DNA of 48,074 nucleotides from Bradyrhizobium guangdongense (GCF_006483445.1 NZ_PPPT01000038.1:1-48074), one strand, 5' to 3'; positions 26,632 through 35,175 are shown, counted from the first letter of the stretch. A program made the numbers and translations. Notes: generated by a model from the sequence alone, not told the origin.

Positions 26632-27785
26632 GTGGCGCGGGATAGCATCTCCGAGCGCCCCGGTCCATCGACCTGCACGCCCTGCATTTCGCGCGAGAAG
26701 ATGGTCGCGAATAAGACCGTCCACAGCGTGAGCATTGCGATCGGGATCGTGTAGTACTGCGTGAAGACGGGATGCGTGGCGAAGAACGCCAGGTTCAGTG
26801 CGAGATTACCGGCCACCAGCAGCGCTAATCGCCTCACGCACGATTGGCTGGAAAAGCGCCACAGCAGCGCGGTCCACAGACAAAGAAGCAGGATTAGCGG
26901 GAACTGCGTGTCCCCGAGATAGGCGCGCAGCACCGCCAGGTCCAGGCGGGGAGCCTGCGTATCCTGGCCGCCATAGGCCGACACCAGCGGATTGCCCGAA
27001 TTGATCATGTTCGCGGCCAGCACCGGCACTACCCCGACGAGGAATCCCAGGCCGAGCGACAGGCCCTGAAGGAACGACGTCCGGTTACGGAGGATCAGGA
27101 ACGACACGCCGAAGAACAGGAAGTAGCCCGCCGAGAGAAGAACGTTGGCAATGCGGAAGCTCGCGGACAGCCCGAGCAGAATGCCGACGATCGCGAGCAT
27201 CAGCAGGCGCGGCCTGTCTTCGTCGGCAAAGAGTCTTGCGGTCAAGAGTCCCGCGAGCGAGCAGACCACCATGGTCGGCGCCATCGAATAGCTCGCCTTG
27301 GTCGGGTTGATCATGAAGTAGATCGAGAGCGCACCGAACGCCACGGCGAGCGCCAGCGCGCCGGGCTGTCGTGCGCGCCACAGGCCATACAGCGCGAAGC
27401 CGGCAATGATGATGTTCGCCAGCGCATAAAGTGGAATGACCTGAAAGCCTTCCGGAAACAGCGCCAGCACGAAACCGGTCCCAGGCGGCGGCGTCAGCAC
27501 ATATTTTTTGCCGTCAGCGGTCTGGGTGTGGCAGGGCGCCCGCGCCGGGTCGTTCCACTCGGGATAGTTGATGCTGCGCAGCTTGGCCCCGAGATAGCCG
27601 TCGTCATCGCGGGCGAGGCTGGTATCGAGCCCCTGCCATCCGAAGCGCTGAAACAGATGCGCCTGACGCAGATAGCAGATGTCGTCATAGACGCCGCGGC
27701 TCTCGGTCCAATGCGAGATCAGCCGGACATTGCTGACCAGGATGGCGAGGAAGACGATCGAGAAGAGTATCTTGACGGCTTTCAT
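26628..27785 (-). CDS. Polytopic membrane protein, possible glycosyltransferase of the PMT/GT-C type
   Basis: The 385-residue protein has about nine to ten hydrophobic helices. A periplasmic-looking loop after the first helix contains VYDDICYLRQAHLFQRFGWQ and later LTPPPGTGFVLALFPEGF, placing acidic residues where GT-C enzymes hold theirs. I do not recognise a named family. It begins at ATG 27785, divergent from a GT2 gene 109 bases away, and overlaps the GNAT gene downstream. The neighbourhood (GT2, DUF2304) supports a role in lipid-linked sugar transfer, but this is inference. Confidence 0.7.
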   Translation of the reverse strand: MKAVKILFSIVFLAILVSNVRLISHWTESRGVYDDICYLRQAHLFQRFGWQGLDTSLARDDDGYLGAKLRSINYPEWNDPARAPCHTQTADGKKYVLTPPPGTGFVLALFPEGFQVIPLYALANIIIAGFALYGLWRARQPGALALAVAFGALSIYFMINPTKASYSMAPTMVVCSLAGLLTARLFADEDRPRLLMLAIVGILLGLSASFRIANVLLSAGYFLFFGVSFLILRNRTSFLQGLSLGLGFLVGVVPVLAANMINSGNPLVSAYGGQDTQAPRLDLAVLRAYLGDTQFPLILLLCLWTALLWRFSSQSCVRRLALLVAGNLALNLAFFATHPVFTQYYTIPIAMLTLWTVLFATIFSREMQGVQVDGPGRSEMLSRAT

Positions 27786-27894
27786 GGACGTCCCGCGGGC
27801 AGCCCGGCACGGCTTGAAAAGGGCTTGCCGCCTGTACAGGAAAAGCACCGGCAAGTATAGCAAAGCAGAGATTTCCAGGGGTTTGAGGCTGAAA

Positions 27895-28659
27895 GTGACC
27901 GTCGTGCAATTGGGGTCGACCGACACGTGCCGCAGCGGTGCAGACGCACCGCAGGGCGGCGTGCCGCGAGTCCTGCTGGTCATCCCCTGCTTCAACGAGG
28001 AGGCCTCGATCGGCGATCTCCTCGGAGAGATCGCCGCGACCGGCCGCCCCTATCACACGCTCGTCGTCGACGACGGCTCGTCGGATGCGACCAGCGCGGT
28101 TGCCGGCGCCCGCTCGCCGGTCGCGCGGCTCGCGCAAAATCTCGGCATCGGCGGCGCCGTGCAGACCGGCATCAAATACGCCGCGCGCCATAATTTCGAT
28201 TTCTGTCTCCAGATCGACGGCGACGGGCAGCATGATCCGCGCGAGATCGAGACGCTGCTCAACGCCTATGCGCGGCGACCGACCAACATCACCATCGGCA
28301 GCCGTTTCATCGACAATGCCGGCTTCTGCTCGACGCGAATGCGACGCTTCGGCATCCGCCTGATCGCACGGGCGCTGAACACGCTGTTTAACGGCGGCAG
28401 CATCACCGATCCGACCAGCGGCATGCGCCTGCTCGATCGCCGCGCCATCGCCCTCTTCGCAAAAACCTACCCGATGGATTATCCGGAGCCGATCTCGCTG
28501 GCCTGGGCGATGCGCGCGGGCCTCACGGTCGGCGAAGTGCCGGTCGAGATGCGCGCGCGAGAGACCGGCGTCAGCTCGATCGACGGCTTGAAGTCGGTGA
28601 GCTACATGATCCGCGTGCTCGGCTACATCCTGCTCGCGCGCATCGCGAGGCGGTCATGA
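27895..28659 (+). CDS. Family 2 glycosyltransferase
   Basis: The GT-A fold is clear: VLLVIPCFNEEASIGDLL, VVDDGSSDATS, GIGGAVQTGIKYA and the metal-binding LQIDGDGQHD, then DPTSGMRLLDRRA, as in dolichyl-phosphate-mannose-synthase-like and GtrB-like enzymes. There is no C-terminal membrane pair, so it is soluble or peripheral. The start is uncertain: GTG 27895 follows TTGAGG and gives 254 residues, GTG 27904 is also possible, and the frame is open back to 27730. DUF2304 follows 61 bases later, a common pairing. Confidence 0.88.
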   Translation: MTVVQLGSTDTCRSGADAPQGGVPRVLLVIPCFNEEASIGDLLGEIAATGRPYHTLVVDDGSSDATSAVAGARSPVARLAQNLGIGGAVQTGIKYAARHNFDFCLQIDGDGQHDPREIETLLNAYARRPTNITIGSRFIDNAGFCSTRMRRFGIRLIARALNTLFNGGSITDPTSGMRLLDRRAIALFAKTYPMDYPEPISLAWAMRAGLTVGEVPVEMRARETGVSSIDGLKSVSYMIRVLGYILLARIARRS

Positions 28660-28720
28660 GCGATCACGACACCGGTTTTAAATTCTACCAACATCGTGCT
28701 GAATTATCGAGGAGGCGGTC

Positions 28721-29098
28721 GTGACAAACGTTCTTCCCAGCAACGAGACGGTCGTCGTCATCTCGGCCTTTGCGCTCATCTACATGCTGGTGCTGCTGCG
28801 CAAAACGCTGCAGGGCAAGTTCGACCTCTATGATTTCCTGATGCTGTCAATGGTGGCGATCATCCCGGCCGGCTTCGCGCTGTTTCCGAACCTGGCCTAT
28901 CTCGCCAGCCACCTCACCGGCGTGGTGTTTCCCTTCGTCGTGATGTTCGGCGCGCTGTTCCTCGTGGTCTTCGCCTTCATGCACAACATCACGGCACGGC
29001 TGCACAAGCTCGAACGACAGAATTGGGCGCTGATCCAGGAGCAGAGCCTGCTGACGCTGGAATTGAAGGCGAAAGAGAGCGGCAAGTCCGGCGCGTGA
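28721..29098 (+). CDS. DUF2304 membrane protein
   Basis: The 125-residue protein has three hydrophobic helices (about 11-26, 38-58 and 66-88) followed by a helical, charged tail with ITARLHKLERQNWALIQEQ, the layout of DUF2304. Members usually accompany GT2 genes of surface polysaccharide loci, as here. It starts at GTG 28721 with GAGGAGG upstream. A membrane-scaffold role for the GT2 enzyme is a reasonable inference. Confidence 0.85.
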   Translation: MTNVLPSNETVVVISAFALIYMLVLLRKTLQGKFDLYDFLMLSMVAIIPAGFALFPNLAYLASHLTGVVFPFVVMFGALFLVVFAFMHNITARLHKLERQNWALIQEQSLLTLELKAKESGKSGA

Positions 29099-29116
29099 AG
29101 GTAGATTCGCGTCTTG

Positions 29117-29163
29117 ACGCGTTTTCTTGACGCGAACCGGTTCCCACTTCGCTCGAAAACGCT
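29117..29163. repeat. Rhizobiales intergenic palindrome
   Basis: The arms gcgttttc at 29119-29126 and gaaaacgc at 29155-29162 pair exactly, and the text between (tgacgcgaaccggttcccac) is of a type I recall between many Rhizobiales genes. It fills the gap between the convergent DUF2304 and Nudix genes and may work as a terminator for both. Confidence 0.7.
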
Positions 29164-29655
29164 CTACCGCCACGTCGCGATCTGCGGCTTGCCATCGAGA
29201 ATCTCCGCGATCCGCGTGCGCGTGCCCTGCGTCGTGCCTTCGGGCAGATCGGTGGCGGCGAAGAAGCCGCATTCGATGATCTCGCGGTTGGGCTCGGGCA
29301 GGCGATCCTGACGGTAGTCGCGAACGATGTAGACCGCGACATGGTCGCGGCGCGAGACGTGGCTGTTGAGGAAAATACCGTGCAGGGCGACCTCGCCCGT
29401 GACGTCGATATCGCCCTCCTCCTTCAGCTCGCGACGCATCGCCCCGTCCATGGTCTCGCCGACGTCGACACCGCCGCCCGGCAGGTACCAGCCACTGACA
29501 TAGCTGTGCTTGACCAGGAACACGCGATTGTCCGGATCGAGCACGACGGCACGCACGCCCAGCGTCATGCCGCGGACGAATCGCCAATAGAAATGAAAGA
29601 ATCGCCGCAGCAGCGGCTCGTGTTTCCGTCGCAATTGGTCGAGCAAATCTGCCAT
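29164..29655 (-). CDS. Nudix hydrolase
   Basis: The Nudix box (about 61-83) reads GGGVDVGETMDGAMRRELKE then EGDID, with the metal-binding REL-KEE core. Before it, VKHSYVSGWYLPGGG is typical of enzymes acting on nucleoside diphosphate derivatives, but the substrate is unknown. The 163-residue length is ordinary. It is divergent from the metallophosphoesterase gene 109 bases away. Confidence 0.88.
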   Translation of the reverse strand: MADLLDQLRRKHEPLLRRFFHFYWRFVRGMTLGVRAVVLDPDNRVFLVKHSYVSGWYLPGGGVDVGETMDGAMRRELKEEGDIDVTGEVALHGIFLNSHVSRRDHVAVYIVRDYRQDRLPEPNREIIECGFFAATDLPEGTTQGTRTRIAEILDGKPQIATWR

Positions 29656-29764
29656 CAGGCTCCCTTGCGAGGCTCGGTCTTTCAGCTCACTTGCCTTAAG
29701 CTCACTTGCGCCGCGCGCCCGACCTTGCCATTACATCGCGGGAATAGCGAGGCAATCGCATCCG

Positions 29765-30646
29765 ATGGCTCCCTTCAAGCTCGCGCACCTGTCCGATCCG
29801 CACATTCCGCCGCTGCCGAGGCCGCGGCTGGCCGAACTCGCGAGCAAGCGCGCGCTCGGCTACGTCAACTGGACGCGCAACCGGCACAAATACCAGCGCC
29901 GCGACGTGCTTGACATGCTGGTCGCCGATATCCAGTCGCAGACGCCCGACCACATCGCCGTGACCGGCGACCTCGTCAATCTGGCGCTGGAAGCAGAGTT
30001 CGCGCCAGCACTGGCCTGGCTCGAGGGCGTCGGCCCGCCAGATCGCGTCACCGCCATCCCCGGCAACCACGACGCCTATGTCCGCGCCACGCGCCATCGC
30101 TTCGGCGAGGTCTTCTCGCCCTATCTCGGCGATGCACCGGCCGCGACAACGTTCCCCGCCGTGCGCCGGCGCGGACCGGTCGCCTTGATCAGCCTGTCCA
30201 CCGCCGTGCCGACGCTGCCACTGATGGCGACGGGTACGCTGGGACGCGCGCAGCTCGCGGAGCTTGCTGACGTGCTGGAGCGGCTCGCGTCCGAGGATCT
30301 GTTTCGCGTTCTCCTGGTGCACCATCCCCTGAGCTCGAAATCGCGCGTCAAGCGCATGACCGATTCCAAGGCGTTGCTGGCGCTGCTGAAGCGGCACGGC
30401 GTCGAGCTGATCCTGCACGGCCACGATCACGTGCATTCGACGATGTGGTTCGAAGGACCCAACGGCCAGATTCCCGCAATCGGCGTGCCCTCGGCGTCCG
30501 CGCTGGCGCATGGGCGCTATCCAGCGGCGGCGTACAATCTCTTCACCATCGAGAAAGACAATAGCGGCTGGCATTGCGAGCAGACCGTGCGCAGCCTCGA
30601 TAACGCCTCGCAGATCCGGCAGATCAAGCACGTGCGGCTGACTTGA
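29765..30646 (+). CDS. Calcineurin-like metallophosphoesterase
   Basis: All blocks of the di-metal site are visible in this 293-residue protein: SDPH with D11 and H13, GDLVN at 68-72, GNHD at 100-103, VHHP, and HGHDH at 218-222. The closest general type is the CpdA/Icc-like cytoplasmic phosphodiesterases, but nucleotide specificity cannot be assigned. No signal peptide is present. It stands alone, ending before a palindrome shared with the convergent gene. Confidence 0.9.
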   Translation: MAPFKLAHLSDPHIPPLPRPRLAELASKRALGYVNWTRNRHKYQRRDVLDMLVADIQSQTPDHIAVTGDLVNLALEAEFAPALAWLEGVGPPDRVTAIPGNHDAYVRATRHRFGEVFSPYLGDAPAATTFPAVRRRGPVALISLSTAVPTLPLMATGTLGRAQLAELADVLERLASEDLFRVLLVHHPLSSKSRVKRMTDSKALLALLKRHGVELILHGHDHVHSTMWFEGPNGQIPAIGVPSASALAHGRYPAAAYNLFTIEKDNSGWHCEQTVRSLDNASQIRQIKHVRLT

Positions 30647-30657
30647 TCGACGCTGCC

Positions 30658-30696
30658 GTCATTCGAGGCGCGCGCCAGCGCGAGCCCCGGAATGAC
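30658..30696. repeat. Palindromic intergenic element between convergent genes
   Basis: The sequence starts gtcatt and ends aatgac with a GC-rich inner stem around gcgcgcgccagcgcg. This element type is widespread in Bradyrhizobium. Its position just past the phosphoesterase stop and just past the end of the convergent gene suggests a bidirectional terminator role. Confidence 0.7.
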
Positions 30697-30710
30697 GAGT
30701 TGAGAGATCT

Positions 30711-31265
30711 TTACCAGCTCCGCAAACTCGCAAACAACGCGAAGCCGAACAGCGCGACGGCGCCGAGGATGAAGCCGAGCAGGAAGCTCCAGACCCGCGA
30801 TCGCCGCGGCTTCTCAGCAACAGGCGGTTTCGGCTCGGGCGTGACCACCAGCGCACGCTCACGCTCGACCATGCGGCGCGCGACGTAATCGGTCACGGCT
30901 TCGACGATGGCAGCGGTGTCGTGCGATTCCGCAAGCACAATGCGGCCGTGGCGCGTGTCCTGGACGAAGCGATACATCCGCTTGTCGCGGCCCATCACGA
31001 TATGCGCGACGACGTCGATCCACAGCCGCGGCGTGTCGCCCTGGCTGATGCCGCGATCGAACAGGTCGACCCTGTCAGGCACTTCCGTGAACAGGGGATC
31101 GAGCGCGTCGTTGAGGATTTCGAGACGCGCGACTTCGGCATCGCGCAGGTCGACCACGACACCGGTGCGGTCAGCGGCCTCGATCCGCGCCTTCAGGAGT
31201 GCATCGCGCAGCCGCACCGTGCGCGGCTGGCTGGCATTGGTCCCGGCATTCTGCGGCTCTGACAT
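30711..31265 (-). CDS. Hypothetical tail-anchored protein
   Basis: I do not recognise a family for this 184-residue protein. The first 130 residues look soluble and alpha/beta, with RLRDALLKARIEAADRTG, then VVDLRDAEVARLEIL and HIVMGRDKRMYRFVQDTR; a Pro-rich linker (VTPEPKPPVAEKPRRSR) leads to a C-terminal membrane helix of about 20 residues and a short RSW end. It is therefore probably held on the inner membrane facing the cytoplasm. The start is ATG 31265; the frame extends further without support. Confidence 0.75.
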   Translation of the reverse strand: MSEPQNAGTNASQPRTVRLRDALLKARIEAADRTGVVVDLRDAEVARLEILNDALDPLFTEVPDRVDLFDRGISQGDTPRLWIDVVAHIVMGRDKRMYRFVQDTRHGRIVLAESHDTAAIVEAVTDYVARRMVERERALVVTPEPKPPVAEKPRRSRVWSFLLGFILGAVALFGFALFASLRSW

Positions 31266-31457
31266 TTTCGGCCCCGTTACGCGACTTACGGACGTTAACC
31301 TATCAGCAACCATGGTTGCCGCAAAGCGCGTTCAATTCCAGACACTTACAGCGGCCTCGCGGAGTTATCCCTGTGCCAAAAACAGACGATCCCACCCGGC
31401 TTACCGCCGGATGGGACCATCTGCCCTTGGACGTTTCTTGATTTGGAGCGCGACGGC

Positions 31458-31670
31458 TTAGGCGGCCGGAGCGCGGTTCGGCTCTTCCACGATCGAGAAG
31501 CGGACGCCGGCCTTGTGGCGGTTCGCTTCCGAAACCTCGCGCCAGGCATCCTCGGCTTCCTTGCGGGTCTTGAACGGGCCCTGCACCTGGGCCGAACCTT
31601 CGACGAGCTTGTGGAAGTTCATCGAGCCGAACTCGCCACCGATGACCCAGAAATTGCTGCCCTTCGTCAT
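31458..31670 (-). CDS. DUF4170 small protein
   Basis: The 70-residue protein reads NFWVIGGEFGSMNFHKL, VQGPFKTRKEAEDAWREVS and RFSIVEEP, matching DUF4170. It is a compact soluble protein of unknown role, common in Rhizobiales. AAGGAGAC upstream supports the start at 31670. Confidence 0.83.
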   Translation of the reverse strand: MTKGSNFWVIGGEFGSMNFHKLVEGSAQVQGPFKTRKEAEDAWREVSEANRHKAGVRFSIVEEPNRAPAA

Positions 31671-31820
31671 AGTCCGTCTCCTTGAGTGCGGTCGGCCCTG
31701 CTCGGCCGCCTGATCCTCATTCGCGCGCTATCGACATTTTTGACAACAGCCCGCGAAATGTCTGTCCTAGATAAACGCGAGAAAGCGAAGCTCGTACAGA
31801 GGCCTTGTATTCGAATGGTG

Positions 31821-31850
31821 ATGTCATGTAACATAAGAACATGTCATAAA
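31821..31850. promoter_or_regulatory. Direct repeat ATGTCAT spaced by two helical turns
   Basis: ATGTCATGTA at 31821 and ATGTCATAAA at 31841 begin exactly 20 bases apart in an AT-rich stretch between the divergent DUF4170 and regulator genes. The spacing suits two protein units on one DNA face. Identity of a binding protein is unknown. Confidence 0.4.
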
Positions 31851-31856
31851 TGTAAT

Positions 31857-31874
31857 TTTGTAAAATTTGTAAAA
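31857..31874. promoter_or_regulatory. Tandem TTTGTAAAA operator candidate
   Basis: Two perfect copies of tttgtaaaa abut at 31857-31865 and 31866-31874, 46 bases before the start of the ScfR/RamB-type regulator gene. The motif resembles the TTTGCAAA-type sites of this regulator family, so autoregulation is the natural guess. Confidence 0.55.
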
Positions 31875-31919
31875 AGAACGTCGAGATGACTGTCCTCAAC
31901 ATCGCGGAAGGGTCTGCAA

Positions 31920-33365
31920 ATGCCCGCTGATTCCGGGAAAAAGCTGTTCGTGGGACCGCGCTTCCGGCGTATCCGGCAGCAATTGGGGCTGTCCCAGACC
32001 CAGATCGCCGAGGGGCTCGGCATCTCCCCGAGCTACATCAACCTGATCGAGCGCAACCAGCGCCCGGTGACCGCGCAGATCCTGCTGCGGCTGGCCGAGG
32101 CCTACGACCTCGATCTGCGCGATCTCGCGACCGCTGACGAGGACCGCTTCTTTGCGGAGCTGAACGAGATTTTTTCCGATCCGTTGTTCCGCCAGATCGA
32201 CGTCCCCAAGCAGGAGCTGCGCGACCTCGCAGAACTCTGCCCCGGCGTGACCCATGCAATGCAGCGGCTCTATGCGGCCTATGCCGAGGCGCGCCAGGGC
32301 GAGACGCTGGCGGCGGCGCAGATGGCCGACCGCGACGTCGGAACGCGCTACGAGGCCAACCCGGTCGAGCGAGTGCGCGAGCTGATCGAGGCCAACCGCA
32401 ACTATTTTCCCGAGCTCGAGCAGGCCGCCGAGGCCTTGCGCGACGAATTGAACGTGCCGGCCGAAGGCCTCTATGCGGCGCTTGCCGCACGATTGCGCGA
32501 GAAGCATTCGATCACGACGCGGATCATGCCGGTCGACGTGATGCGCGAGACACTGCGGCGCTTCGACCGCCATCGCCGCCAGCTCCTGATCTCCGAACTC
32601 GTCGACACGCCTGGCCGCACCTTCCAGCTTGCGTTCCAGATCGGGCTCGGCGAATGCGCACAGCATCTGGAGACCGTCATCGGTCGCCTCGGCCCGCTCG
32701 ACGACGTACCGCGCCGGCTGTTCCGCATCACGCTCGGCAATTACTTTGCCGCCGCCGTGATGATGCCCTATCCGGCGTTCCTGGCTGCGGCCGAAGCCTT
32801 GAACTACGACATCCACGTGCTGGCGCAGCGCTTCAGCGCCGGCTTCGAGCAGGTCTGCCACCGCCTGACCACGCTGCAACGGCCGAACGCGCGCGGCATC
32901 CCGTTCTTCCTCTTGCGCGTCGACAATGCCGGCAACGTCTCAAAACGTTTTTCCTCCGGCACCTTCCCGTTCTCGAAATTCGGCGGCACGTGCCCCCTGT
33001 GGAACGTGCACTCGACCTTCGACACGCCGGACCGGCTGTTGAAGCAGGTGATCGAGCTGCCCGACGGCACGCGCTATTTCTCGATCGCGCAGATGGTGCG
33101 CCGGCCGGTTGCGCCGCATCCGTTGCCGCAGCCGCGCTTTGCCATCGGCCTCGGCTGCGAGATCCGCCACGCCTCGCGCCTAGTCTACGCGGCCGGCATG
33201 GATCTTGAGAAGACGGAAGGCACGCCGATCGGCGTCAACTGCCGGCTCTGCGAGCGCGAGAACTGCGCCCAGCGCGCCGAGCCGCCGATCACGCGCACGC
33301 TGATCCTGGACGAGACGACGCGTCGCGTCTCCTCGTTCGCGTTCTCGAATGCGCGGGAGTTGTGA
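31920..33365 (+). CDS. ScfR/RamB-type XRE transcriptional regulator (short-chain acyl metabolism)
   Basis: The 481-residue protein has an N-terminal XRE helix-turn-helix (about 12-68: FRRIRQQLGLSQTQIAEGLG and SPSYINLIERNQRP), a central IrrE-like/DUF955-like region, and the C-terminal DUF2083-type domain. The latter ends with the Cys signature C441-x2-C444-x4-C449 in NCRLCERENCAQRA. Family members (RamB, MccR, ScfR types) respond to acyl-CoA or related signals and control acetate, propionate or short-chain fatty-acid genes. GAAGGG supports the start. No metabolic target gene lies beside it. Confidence 0.88.
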   Translation: MPADSGKKLFVGPRFRRIRQQLGLSQTQIAEGLGISPSYINLIERNQRPVTAQILLRLAEAYDLDLRDLATADEDRFFAELNEIFSDPLFRQIDVPKQELRDLAELCPGVTHAMQRLYAAYAEARQGETLAAAQMADRDVGTRYEANPVERVRELIEANRNYFPELEQAAEALRDELNVPAEGLYAALAARLREKHSITTRIMPVDVMRETLRRFDRHRRQLLISELVDTPGRTFQLAFQIGLGECAQHLETVIGRLGPLDDVPRRLFRITLGNYFAAAVMMPYPAFLAAAEALNYDIHVLAQRFSAGFEQVCHRLTTLQRPNARGIPFFLLRVDNAGNVSKRFSSGTFPFSKFGGTCPLWNVHSTFDTPDRLLKQVIELPDGTRYFSIAQMVRRPVAPHPLPQPRFAIGLGCEIRHASRLVYAAGMDLEKTEGTPIGVNCRLCERENCAQRAEPPITRTLILDETTRRVSSFAFSNAREL

Positions 33366-33368
33366 GGC

Positions 33369-33662
33369 TCACACCAGCGTATGCACGATCACGGGACCCG
33401 CGACCGCACGCGCGTCCCCGGCAAGCAGCGGTCCCAGGTCCTTCTCGATCCAGGCGATCGCGCGCCTGTTGGCCTCCTCCGCCTGCTCGAACTTGTCGAA
33501 GATCGAGATCGCGGTCACCGTGTCGTCGCCGGCATAGACCACGTAATAGGCCCTGAAACCTTCGACGTCGCTGATGATGGGAACCGCACCCTCCTTGATG
33601 CGGCGCGCCAGCTCTTCGGCCGTCCCGCTTTTTGCCTTGGCCTGGCGGATGGCGGCATACAT
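33369..33662 (-). CDS. Antibiotic biosynthesis monooxygenase (ABM)-like small protein
   Basis: The 97-residue protein looks like a dimeric alpha/beta-barrel: MYAAIRQAKAKSGTAEEL, then VPIISDVEGFRAYYVVYAG, ISIFDKFEQAEEANRRAIAW and a C-terminal strand VAGPVIVHTLV. Many such proteins are annotated as ABM-domain proteins without enzymatic proof. GGAGGG upstream supports the start. It converges with the regulator gene with three bases between them. Confidence 0.75.
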   Translation of the reverse strand: MYAAIRQAKAKSGTAEELARRIKEGAVPIISDVEGFRAYYVVYAGDDTVTAISIFDKFEQAEEANRRAIAWIEKDLGPLLAGDARAVAGPVIVHTLV

Positions 33663-33833
33663 GAGACCCTCCTTCCGATGCTCGATGGGCGTTGCGCCCT
33701 GCGCGCGATCCTACGCCGAAGGGGCCGATCGATCCACGGTTGAAAGCGTTGGACGCGCGATTGCCAAGGCCGACCTCAATCTGCATAGTCCCGCGCGCAA
33801 TCGTGACTGTTTTTTCTTAAAGAGGAAGATGAC

Positions 33834-34208
33834 ATGGCGGACGCCGACCTGGATGTCGTGATCCGGCAACTGGCCAGACAACTGCATGGCGGGCTGATGG
33901 CCCGCGCCAAGGAACGGCGGGACAAGTTTTCGGCACTTGCGGCCAAGGCCAAGGGCAAGGACGTGCGGGACCGCTACAAGGCGATGGCCAGGACCACGAT
34001 GGAGCAGGCCACCGCCGCGGCGCGCCGCCTGCAGATATCCGCCGACAACGTCGCCGACAGCTACGCGCGCTCGATGCGGCTCGCCGCGGCCGAAGCCGCC
34101 GCGCAAAAGCCGGAGAAGAAGCCGCCGGTGCAAGAAAAGCCGGTGAAGGAGAAGCCGGTGAAGGAGAAGCCGGCCAAGGCTGCGAAGGCGAAGAAGAAAG
34201 CCAAATAG
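33834..34208 (+). CDS. Small protein with histone H1-like basic repeat tail
   Basis: The first 85 residues are helical and lack a family I recognise. The tail from about 90 is Lys/Pro/Ala-rich with PVQEKPVKEKPVKEKPAKAA repeats, then AKAKKKAK. The tandem 15-base DNA repeat behind it (aagccggtgaaggag) is visible at 34138-34172. Such tails are found in H1-like bacterial nucleoid proteins, so DNA or RNA binding is possible. AAGAGGAAG upstream supports the start. Confidence 0.72.
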   Translation: MADADLDVVIRQLARQLHGGLMARAKERRDKFSALAAKAKGKDVRDRYKAMARTTMEQATAAARRLQISADNVADSYARSMRLAAAEAAAQKPEKKPPVQEKPVKEKPVKEKPAKAAKAKKKAK

Positions 34209-34232
34209 GCCTTCACCGCGGCCGTGGAAGGT

Positions 34233-34853
34233 CTAGTTCGGCTTGGCGTCTGCGAGGTCGGCCAATCGGGTCCGCGCCGTGGTGTGCGCCCAGCCGTCCT
34301 TTCCGTCGGGAAGCGCAAGTGCTGCCTCGAAATCGGCGCGCGCCTCGACGCTGCGTCCCTGCATCGCAAGCGCCAAGCCGCGGTTGACGCGCGACTCGGC
34401 GTTTGACGGTGCGAGCCGGATGGCGGTGTTGTAGCTCAGGATCGCGCGGTCGAGGTCGCCCTTGGCGGCGAGCGCGATGCCGCGATTGGCGTAGGGCGCG
34501 GCGAGTTTTGGATCGAGCGCGATCGCCTGGTCGTAATCGGCAATCGCGCCGTCGAGCTCGCCGTTCTGCTGGCGCGCGAGCCCGCGGTCGCGGAAGACCG
34601 CCGCGCGGTTGGGGTTGAGACGGATGGCCTCGTTGAAATCGGCGATCGCCATTCTGGAATCGCCGTGACGCATCGCAATCCGGCCGCGCCCCTCATAGGC
34701 AAAGGCGATCAGCGAGCCGCGCAGGGGGCTGAAGCCGATGACGGCCGAACAGACGTCGGGATCGTCGGCATCACCGCAATTGACGACGGTGTGCAACGAC
34801 AGTCCGGCGAGAACGCCGACAACGATCAACAATGGCACGGCAAATCTGGTCAT
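34233..34853 (-). CDS. TPR-repeat protein, membrane-anchored
   Basis: The 206-residue protein starts with a signal or anchor helix (about 4-20), a short Cys-containing segment (VNCGDADDPDVCSAVIG) and then at least three tetratricopeptide repeats, AIADFNEAIRLNPNRA, AIADYDQAIALDPKLA and AILSYNTAIRLAPSNA, each preceded by a Gly-Ala helix. It should bind another protein in the periplasm. The start is ATG 34853; the longer frame adds residues without similarity. Confidence 0.83.
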   Translation of the reverse strand: MTRFAVPLLIVVGVLAGLSLHTVVNCGDADDPDVCSAVIGFSPLRGSLIAFAYEGRGRIAMRHGDSRMAIADFNEAIRLNPNRAAVFRDRGLARQQNGELDGAIADYDQAIALDPKLAAPYANRGIALAAKGDLDRAILSYNTAIRLAPSNAESRVNRGLALAMQGRSVEARADFEAALALPDGKDGWAHTTARTRLADLADAKPN

Positions 34854-34992
34854 CACCGAACGTCGCCGGCAATGGGCCGGCCACGCATCCCCTTTCACAA
34901 CGAAGCGGGATCGGTGTTAGCACCGGTGGAGGCGATCTTGTGTGCGCCAGGTCACAAAAGAGGTCACAAAGGCGGCCGCATCTGCGAAAGAA

Positions 34993-35175
34993 TCAGGCCG
35001 CCTGATCGACAAGCCAATAGGCGACCTTCCACAGCGCGATCCCCAGCAAGACGCACCAGCCGATCGTTGCGGCACCCAGCGACGTCAGCAGCACGACGCC
35101 GCCCAGCCACTCCAGTGGTTTGCCACCCGGTGCGACGTCGCGCACCACCACTTGGTCTATCTGCATCGGTAACAT
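34993..35175 (-). CDS. Small membrane protein behind a FixK-type box
   Basis: This 60-residue protein reads MLPMQIDQVVVRDVAPGG, then a single long hydrophobic region with WLGGVVLLTSLGAATIGWCV and LLGIALWKVAYWL, enough for two membrane helices. I do not recognise a family. The start is chosen at ATG 35175 because GGAGG stands five bases upstream; an in-frame start at 35241 has no such site. The FixK/FNR-type box lies 85 bases before the start, so expression in low oxygen is likely. No other gene could use that box. Confidence 0.68.
   Translation of the reverse strand: MLPMQIDQVVVRDVAPGGKPLEWLGGVVLLTSLGAATIGWCVLLGIALWKVAYWLVDQAA

Noticed and set aside
34209..34232. Hairpin between the basic-tailed gene and the TPR gene as terminator
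   Set aside because: The stem around ccttcac/gtggaagg is imperfect and has no T run.
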